Shown here: positions 20,967-26,361 of the stretch, one piece after another
Position numbering within the stretch: position 1 is the stretch's first letter
How the letters are laid out: each line of letters opens with the position of its first letter
NCBI GenBank assembly: GCA_038231175.1
Contig: JBBRLU010000007.1
Span: forward strand, 1-26,361
DNA: 26,361 nt
From: UBA4729 sp038231175
GTDB taxonomy: Bacteria > Patescibacteriota > Saccharimonadia > Saccharimonadales > UBA4665
Reading direction: 5' to 3'
The notes under the pieces: generated by a model
Told to the model about the DNA's origin: nothing
Databases searched by the model: none
The model's input: the letters and a program-made list of their open reading frames with translations, nothing else
Program-made: the position numbers and the translations under genes

Positions 20967-23108
20967 ATGCCTAATACTAATAACGGAACGACTATCAACC
21001 TCCTGGGTAAAGAAATCATTACCGTCAGCACCGAATTATGCGGTAAGACCCTGACCTTGGAGGTCGGCCGCGTCGGTTTCCGGACCTCAGCCTCGGTCAT
21101 TGCCCGCTACGGCGACACCGTCGTGCTCGGTACGGCCATGGTCAGTAATCAGAGTTTAAAAGGCTTTGATTACTTCCCGCTGAGCATCGATTACGAAGAG
21201 AAGATGTACGCCGCCGGCAAGATCAGCGGCAGCCGCTTTATCAAGCGCGAAGGGCGCCCCAGCGACGATGCCATTTTAATTGGCCGCCTGATTGATCGCC
21301 CGATCCGCCCCCTGTGGCCCAAGGGCTACCGTCACGAAGCTCAAGGCGTCGCCAGCGTCCTTAGCATGGACCCGAGCTTCCGCCCCGACATGGTAGCCAT
21401 GATCGCCCTCAGCGCCGCCTTTATGCTGACCGGTGCACCGTTTGACGGCCCGGTTGCCGGTTTGCGGGTCGGCTTGGTCGATGGCCAGTTTACCGCTTTT
21501 GCCACGCCCCAACAGCTCGATGAGGGTGACCTCGACCTCGTCGTTGCCGGCACCAAAGACGGTGTCATGATGGTCGAAGCCGGCGCTTCGGAAGTAACCG
21601 AAGAGCAGGTGGCCGACGCCATCGCCTTTGCCTTCGAGACCATGCAGCCGGCCATCGCCCTGCAGGCAGAGCTAGTTGCCAAAGTCGGCGTTAGCAAGCA
21701 GGAATACACCCTTGAATTGCCCGATGAAGCCATTCAGACCGAAGTCAACGACTGGGTCGTGGGCCGCCTTGGCGAAGACCTGCGTAAGCCATATCCGGAG
21801 CGCAACGTGCTGATCGCTAACCTTAAAGCTGAGCTCCAAGCCGCCATGGCCGATAAGCACGAAGACTATGACGCCAAGCGCAACACCTACGACGAAGCCT
21901 TCCAGTCAGCCGTCTATAAAGACGTTCGCCACGGTATCCTGAAAGACAACGTCCGCCCCGACGGCCGTCAGTTCACCGAAATCCGCCAGCTTAGCAGCGA
22001 AACCGGCTTGTTACCCCGGGCCCACGGCTCCAGCTTATTTACCCGCGGCATGACCCAGGCCTTAAACATCGTTACCTTGGCACCGCTGAGTTTTAACCAG
22101 GTCGTCGATACCATGGAAAAAGAGGGCGAACGCCGCTACTTCCACCACTATAATGCCCCGGGCTACACCGTCGGTGAAGTCCGGCGCCTCGGTTCTCCCG
22201 GCCGCCGCGAAATCGGCCACGGCTATTTGGCCGAGCGCGCCGTTACGGCTGTATTGCCGAGCGAAGCCGAATTCCCGTACACCATCCGTTCCGTTACCGA
22301 GATCATGAGCCAGAACGGCTCGACCAGCATGGCCGCTACCTGTTCCAGCGTCCTGGCCTTGCTCGACGCCGGCGTGCCTTTAAAGGCGCTCGTCAGCGGT
22401 ATCGCCATGGGCCTGATGGTCGACGGCGACAAAGCCATCGTTTTGTCTGACATCGCCGACGCCGAAGACTTCGCCGGCGACATGGACTTCAAAGTCACCG
22501 GTACCGCCAAGGGCATCACGGCCCTGCAGATGGATATGAAAGTTCACGGTCTGCCCGTCGAAACCCTCAAGAAAGCCCTGACCCAGGGTAAGGACGGCCG
22601 GGCCCACATTCTGGAACACATGATCGGTACCATCTCCGAGCCAAAGGCCATGAGCCCGTACGCACCACGTGTCGAATCGATTCAGATTAACCCCGATAAG
22701 ATCCGTGAAATCATCGGTAAGGGTGGCGAAACCATCCAGCGGATTACCGCCGAAACCAACACTCAGATCGACATCAAAGATGACGGTACGGTCATGATCG
22801 CCAGCCCCGACGGTGACAGTATCGCCGCCGCCAAGGCCTGGATCCTTGGTATTACCGAAGACCCCGAAGTCGGTAAGATCTACAGCGACCGCACCGTCCG
22901 CAGCGTCATGGACTTTGGGGCTTTTGTCGAAATCATGCCTGGTAAAGATGGCTTGGTCCACGTCTCAGAAATGAGCAACGAGCGCGTCGGCCACCCCAGT
23001 GACGTCGTCAAAGAGGGTGACAAAGTGAACGTTAAGCTCCTTGGTATCGACGAGCGCGGTCGTTTGCAACTATCGATGAAGGCCGCCGCCGAGGAACTCG
23101 ACAAATAA
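20967..23108 (+). CDS. pnp: Polyribonucleotide nucleotidyltransferase (PNPase)
   Basis: A 713-residue phosphorolytic 3'-5' exoribonuclease. The first RNase PH-like domain, a helical linker, and the second, catalytic RNase PH domain (RSVTEIMSQNGSTSMAATC, then DMDFKVTGTAKGITALQMD with the catalytic aspartates) are all intact. A KH domain (IIGKGGETIQRITAET) and a C-terminal S1 domain (GAFVEIMPGKDGLVHVSEM) follow. The frame can be read from TTG 20928, but ATG 20967 is chosen: CAGG at 20956-20959 lies 7 nt upstream and the homologous region starts soon after. TATATT at 20916-20921 may be its own -10. It follows rpsO, as in most bacteria. Confidence 0.97.
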   Translation: MPNTNNGTTINLLGKEIITVSTELCGKTLTLEVGRVGFRTSASVIARYGDTVVLGTAMVSNQSLKGFDYFPLSIDYEEKMYAAGKISGSRFIKREGRPSDDAILIGRLIDRPIRPLWPKGYRHEAQGVASVLSMDPSFRPDMVAMIALSAAFMLTGAPFDGPVAGLRVGLVDGQFTAFATPQQLDEGDLDLVVAGTKDGVMMVEAGASEVTEEQVADAIAFAFETMQPAIALQAELVAKVGVSKQEYTLELPDEAIQTEVNDWVVGRLGEDLRKPYPERNVLIANLKAELQAAMADKHEDYDAKRNTYDEAFQSAVYKDVRHGILKDNVRPDGRQFTEIRQLSSETGLLPRAHGSSLFTRGMTQALNIVTLAPLSFNQVVDTMEKEGERRYFHHYNAPGYTVGEVRRLGSPGRREIGHGYLAERAVTAVLPSEAEFPYTIRSVTEIMSQNGSTSMAATCSSVLALLDAGVPLKALVSGIAMGLMVDGDKAIVLSDIADAEDFAGDMDFKVTGTAKGITALQMDMKVHGLPVETLKKALTQGKDGRAHILEHMIGTISEPKAMSPYAPRVESIQINPDKIREIIGKGGETIQRITAETNTQIDIKDDGTVMIASPDGDSIAAAKAWILGITEDPEVGKIYSDRTVRSVMDFGAFVEIMPGKDGLVHVSEMSNERVGHPSDVVKEGDKVNVKLLGIDERGRLQLSMKAAAEELDK

Positions 23109-23115
23109 ACAGCCT

Positions 23116-23337
23116 ATGGAAAAGATTGACGCCTGGCACAAAACAAAACTTGGGCTGTTAATCTTTGCGTTACTAGAACTTGCCATCTGTTATGGCTTTG
23201 CCAGTCTGGCAATCGACCGCGGTAATCCGTGGTGGTACCTGCTGACGCTGATATTCTTATTTGGTTTTTTACAGAACGCCGTCAAACTTCTGCAAGCCCT
23301 GACCGTCAAGAAAGTCACCCGTGCCAAACACCGATAA
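23116..23337 (+). CDS. Small two-helix membrane protein of unknown function (73 aa)
   Basis: Two hydrophobic segments (about residues 12-32 and 39-60) are joined by a short polar turn (DRGNPWW). A basic C-terminal tail (KKVTRAKHR) suggests both ends are cytoplasmic. No family was recognised. It starts 7 nt after the pnp stop without a Shine-Dalgarno and overlaps the following glycosylase gene by 17 bp, so translation is probably coupled within one operon. Confidence 0.6.
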   Translation: MEKIDAWHKTKLGLLIFALLELAICYGFASLAIDRGNPWWYLLTLIFLFGFLQNAVKLLQALTVKKVTRAKHR

Positions 23338-23932
23338 CCAAGCCCAGCTCGACGCCATCAGGCAGCAGATCGTTGCCGATGGTGTCACGCCGGAGCTAGC
23401 CGGGCAGGCGACGCAACTGGTGTTCGGTGAGGGTAACCCGAGTGCTGACATCGTCATCATCGGCGAAGCCCCTGGCAAAAAAGAGGACCAGTTAGGGCAG
23501 CCGTTCGTCGGCGCCAGCGGTAAGTTCCTGAACAGCATGCTGGAAATGATCGATCTCAGACGTGAGGACGTGTATATAACCAACATCGTCAAATACCGGC
23601 CGCCAGACAACCGCGACCCGACACCAGACGAAAAGAAAGCTTTTCTGCCATATTTACAGAGCCAGTTAGAAGTAATTCAGCCCAAGGTCGTCGTGACGTT
23701 GGGGCGCCACAGTATGAACTGCTTCTTACCGGACCTGCAAATCAGCAAAGTCCATGGTGAGCCCAAGCGCGTCAAGCTGAGTTTAAAACCGGATAAGGAT
23801 GATATACTTGAGGTAATCATTTTGCCTCTCTTTCATCCAGCCGCTGCCTTGTATAACCCGGCGCAGCGTCAGACCCTGATAGACGACTTCGCAGTGATTC
23901 CCATTATTATGAATAAAATTAAGTCAGATTAA
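23321..23932 (+). CDS. Family-4-like uracil-DNA glycosylase lacking the iron-sulfur cysteines
   Basis: A 203-residue UDG-fold protein. Motif A is GEAPGKKEDQLGQPFVG from residue 48. The central block is VYITNIVKYRPPDNRDPTPDE, and motif B is HPAAAL from H172. These match family 4/5 glycosylases that remove uracil from DNA. The four cysteines that hold the 4Fe-4S cluster are all absent: no Cys pair before FGEGNP, Tyr at 92 where KCRPP is usual, and no Cys near residue 107 where the fourth normally lies. The start is GTG 23321, inside the end of the membrane protein gene. Activity without the cluster is plausible but unproven. Confidence 0.88.
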   Translation: MPNTDNQAQLDAIRQQIVADGVTPELAGQATQLVFGEGNPSADIVIIGEAPGKKEDQLGQPFVGASGKFLNSMLEMIDLRREDVYITNIVKYRPPDNRDPTPDEKKAFLPYLQSQLEVIQPKVVVTLGRHSMNCFLPDLQISKVHGEPKRVKLSLKPDKDDILEVIILPLFHPAAALYNPAQRQTLIDDFAVIPIIMNKIKSD

Positions 23933-23971
23933 CACAATTCGACACTAACATTGACTCGAAAAGGAGAACCA

Positions 23972-26173
23972 ATGGACCCAAACAACAACACCGACAGCGC
24001 TGCCAACGCTCAGCCCAATAATAATAACCAGAACCGCCCACCGCGCGGCCCCAAGCCGGAAGGCGCTACCCAGAACGGCGGCGGCCAGAACCGTAGCCGC
24101 GGCGGTCGCGGTCGCGGTGGTAACGGCGGCGGTGGTGGCGGCGGGAACGGTAGCAGTGGTGGTAAGCCACCGCTCAGCGGCTCGCTCAGCACCTCGCGTG
24201 GCCAAGCCGTGCGGGCCCAGAAGCGTTCGCAGATGGACGCCCAGCGCATTTCTAATAAGTACCAGACGGCCGAAGTCGTCAAACCACAACGCGCTAATCA
24301 GATCGACGACAGCCCGCGCCTAAAAATCATCGGCCTCGGTGGCATGGATGGCGGTGGTTCCAAGAACATGATCCTCGTCGAATACATTAATGACGCTGTT
24401 ATATTGGACTGTGGCAACGATCTTGGTGTCGATCTGCCTGGCATTAACTACGGCATCGTCGACACGGCCTACCTCGACCAGATCAAGCATAAAATTCGAG
24501 CCTATATCATCACCCATGGACACCTCGACCATATCGGTGGCTTGCCGCACATCGTACCGTTATTCCCAGCGCCCATTTACGGCAGTAACTTTACTATCGG
24601 CCGCGTCGAAGAAATCTTCAACAATTTCGGCCTACCGATGCCCGACGGCTTCGAACTCAAGACCGTCATGATGAACGAAAATACCCACGAGCGGCTTAAG
24701 ATTGGCGAATTCTTTGTTGAATTGGTGCGCATCACGCACTCTATTCCAGGCTCGACCTGTATCGTGCTGGACACACCGGTTGGCCGTATCATTAACACTG
24801 GTGACTTCCGCTTTGACCCCAACCCACTCGACCACGAACGATCCGACATCGAGCGACTCACCGAGCTTGGCAACGAAGGTGTGCTAGCGCTGTTAAGCGA
24901 GAGTACAACCGTCGAACGAATGGGCCGCACACCTAGTGAATCAACTATCGAGCAGAGTTTCGTCGACATCATCAGCCAGGCCCCGGGCCGGATCTTTGTC
25001 GGCTTATTCAGTACTAACATGAACCGCGTCCAGATGATCATCAACGCCGCCGTCCATAACGGCCGCAAGGTGGCCATGGACGGCCGCAGCATGGTCAGTA
25101 CCCTGGAAATGGCTATTCGCCATGGTTTTGTGCGTGTGCCAAAGGGCACCTTCGTGCCGATTGCCAGTGTCGCTACCATGAACGACACCGATGTCGTCGT
25201 GGTCTGTACCGGTAGCCAGGGCGAGCCCAGCTCGGCCCTGCAGCGCATGGCCAACGGCGAGCACCGCCACGTCAAACTGAAGGAACAAGACACCGTCGTA
25301 CTGTCCAGCACGCCGATTCCCGAGAGCGGTAACGACTCGCTCATCGGCGATATGGTCGATGGCCTGGTACGCAAGCACGTCCATGTCTTCGAACACCGCA
25401 ACCACGAACTCGACGGCGTCGGTCCGTTACACGTTTCCGGCCATGCAAGTCAAGATGAATTCGCCGAGATGATCCAATACACCCAGCCCAAATTTTTCAT
25501 TCCGATTTACGGCGCCCACCGCGTCAAGCAACGCCACATCGACCTGGCTATCGAGCAGGGCATCCCGCGCGCCAACACCGTCAACGCCGAGAACGGCCAA
25601 GTCCTTGGCCTGACTCCGGACAAGATGGAAACCATCGGTGAAGTGCCACACGGCACGATACTGGTCGACCAAACCGGAGCGCTCGTCAGTAATGTCGTCG
25701 TTAAAGACCGCGTACTGCTCAGCGAAGAGGGTCTAGTTGCCATCATCCTGACCATCGACAAAAAGTCTGGCAACCTGATGACCAGTCCCGACATTATTAG
25801 CCGCGGCTTTATCTACATGCGCGACAACGAAGAGATCATGAACGGCTTGCGCGTCGAACTCAAGCGGGCCGTCCAACAGCGCTTCAAGCGCGTCGACCTC
25901 GACCGTTTCAAGGTCGAGCTGAAAGACCACGTCACCCATTACTTGTTCGAGCACACCCAGCGTAGCCCGATCGTCATCCCCGTCATCAATGTCATTAGTG
26001 GCGGCGGCCGTCCCGAGGGCAAGCCCCAAAACGGCCAGACCCAGCAAAACGGACAAGACCAGGGCCAGCCTGCCGAGAAGCAGAAATCGCCCGAAGAACT
26101 AGCCGCCGATCAGCAAAAACGCTTCCAGGAAATGCGCGCCCGCCTGCTGACGCAAGATGCCCGCACCGACTAA
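23972..26173 (+). CDS. rnj: Ribonuclease J with RG/glycine-rich N-terminal extension
   Basis: A 733-residue metallo-beta-lactamase/beta-CASP ribonuclease (endonuclease and 5'-3' exonuclease). The metal motif HGHLDHIGG begins at residue 182. NTGDFRFDP, the beta-CASP blocks (GLFSTNMNRVQMII, CTGSQGEPSSAL) and HVSGHASQDE follow, then the C-terminal domain. The first ~108 residues are extra compared with Bacillus RNase J1: Asn/Gln-rich, then RSRGGRGRGG and a glycine run, a likely disordered RNA-binding arm. The C-terminus is Gln-rich. ATG 23972 is chosen over TTG 23951 because GGAG at 23963-23966 is 5 nt upstream. It may share a transcript with the UDG gene 39 nt before it. Confidence 0.94.
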   Translation: MDPNNNTDSAANAQPNNNNQNRPPRGPKPEGATQNGGGQNRSRGGRGRGGNGGGGGGGNGSSGGKPPLSGSLSTSRGQAVRAQKRSQMDAQRISNKYQTAEVVKPQRANQIDDSPRLKIIGLGGMDGGGSKNMILVEYINDAVILDCGNDLGVDLPGINYGIVDTAYLDQIKHKIRAYIITHGHLDHIGGLPHIVPLFPAPIYGSNFTIGRVEEIFNNFGLPMPDGFELKTVMMNENTHERLKIGEFFVELVRITHSIPGSTCIVLDTPVGRIINTGDFRFDPNPLDHERSDIERLTELGNEGVLALLSESTTVERMGRTPSESTIEQSFVDIISQAPGRIFVGLFSTNMNRVQMIINAAVHNGRKVAMDGRSMVSTLEMAIRHGFVRVPKGTFVPIASVATMNDTDVVVVCTGSQGEPSSALQRMANGEHRHVKLKEQDTVVLSSTPIPESGNDSLIGDMVDGLVRKHVHVFEHRNHELDGVGPLHVSGHASQDEFAEMIQYTQPKFFIPIYGAHRVKQRHIDLAIEQGIPRANTVNAENGQVLGLTPDKMETIGEVPHGTILVDQTGALVSNVVVKDRVLLSEEGLVAIILTIDKKSGNLMTSPDIISRGFIYMRDNEEIMNGLRVELKRAVQQRFKRVDLDRFKVELKDHVTHYLFEHTQRSPIVIPVINVISGGGRPEGKPQNGQTQQNGQDQGQPAEKQKSPEELAADQQKRFQEMRARLLTQDARTD

Positions 26174-26198
26174 ACCACCAACTTGCTACGTAATTAGT

Positions 26199-26361
26199 TC
26201 AAGACCTTTGCAACATCTCTCGAGGAGTTCTGCACTGTATTCCCAAGTGTAACCGTTCGTCGTTGTAGTAAGCAAGGTACGACAGTACCTTGCTTTGAAG
26301 TTCACGAGCTATTGGACTAGTGCTACCAGTGCATTCTTCTTGGATTGTTCGGTTAAAGCGC
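26199..26361 (-). pseudogene. C-terminal end of a DDE transposase (IS481/IS3-like integrase core), cut by window edge
   Basis: Reading the minus strand from the right edge gives 53 codons then TGA at 26199-26201. The peptide opens RFNRTIQEE and ends YYNDERLHLGIQCRTPREML, the typical last part of the rve integrase core of IS481- and IS3-type transposases (the catalytic Glu helix and the YN-x-ER-x-H-x-G-x-x-TP-x-E-x-L signature). Only the edge-truncated end is visible, so I cannot tell whether the element is intact; 'pseudogene' is used only for its partial state here. It is convergent with RNase J, 25 nt between stops. No terminal inverted repeat could be identified in that gap. Confidence 0.75.
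26199..26361 (-). mobile_element. Edge of an insertion sequence (IS481/IS3-like)
   Basis: The transposase fragment implies an insertion sequence whose 3' end lies between the RNase J stop (26173) and 26199 and which continues past the right edge. Its boundary and target duplication cannot be seen. It is the only mobile-element signal in the window. Confidence 0.5.

Noticed and set aside
22380..22961. 193-aa reverse frame opposite pnp
   Set aside because: Shadow caused by GC-biased third positions of pnp; Asp/Gly-rich with no fold features.
24577..25401. 274-aa reverse frame opposite RNase J
   Set aside because: Antisense of conserved catalytic domain codons; Ser/Arg-rich and without an initiation signal.
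26270..26295. Perfect 11-bp hairpin as an RNase J terminator
   Set aside because: It lies within the transposase reading frame about 100 nt past the RNase J stop and has no U tract; kept only as an oddity of the transposase gene.
1..26361. CRISPR arrays, tRNA or rRNA genes, riboswitches, prophage
   Set aside because: No repeat-spacer periodicity, no cloverleaf or rRNA sequence, and no phage structural genes were recognised by eye.

Overview
This window reads as chromosomal DNA of a compact bacterial genome using the standard genetic code (UGA is a stop, for example at the HAD hydrolase gene). My best guess is a Patescibacteria/CPR lineage close to Saccharibacteria. That is inference from reduced or degenerate versions of core enzymes, TrmB-type regulators, many small membrane proteins of unknown role and widespread leaderless-type promoters; no marker here proves the phylum. 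Almost every base is coding. No stretch over 300 bp lacks a gene; the longest gaps (3174-3342, 17875-18059, 20800-20966) are described as regulatory regions.

Layout. 1-1382: the 3' part of the primary sigma factor gene rpoD and a P-loop kinase. 1410-4206: an AT-richer island with two distantly similar DUF218-like proteins flanking a TrmB-family regulator. A 9-bp inverted repeat lies beside the regulator's -10 box, and the second DUF218-like gene has a classical TTGACA/TATAGT promoter. 4215-8092: a P-type cation ATPase with unusual ion-site residues, divergent from a second sigma-70 factor. 8107-13302: DNA polymerase I with a dead proofreading domain, then small soluble and membrane proteins of unknown function, a HAD hydrolase and a DciA/DUF721-like protein. 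13355-17435: the repair glycosylase MutM, a bifunctional trehalose-phosphate synthase/phosphatase, and the DNA polymerase III delta subunit. 17488-23108: ribosomal protein S20 with a histone-like tail, then a cluster ordered DHH protein - truB - rpsO - pnp. This is the common bacterial order with ribF absent, and the protein in the nrnA position has lost its catalytic motifs. 23116-26173: a two-helix membrane protein, a family-4-like uracil-DNA glycosylase without its iron-sulfur cysteines, and RNase J with an RG/glycine-rich N-terminal arm. 26199-26361: the C-terminus of a DDE transposase runs off the right edge on the minus strand.

The functions centre on core information processing: transcription initiation, replication, base-excision repair, ribosome and tRNA maturation, and RNA decay. 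Trehalose synthesis and ion transport are the accessory physiology.

The most general pattern is promoter geometry. Six genes have a -10 hexamer ending exactly 6 nt before the start codon and four more end 7-8 nt before it. None has a convincing Shine-Dalgarno sequence, which predicts leaderless or nearly leaderless mRNAs. A second class (kinase, second DUF218-like gene, 10832, 11913, rpsT, pnp, RNase J) carries Shine-Dalgarno sequences.
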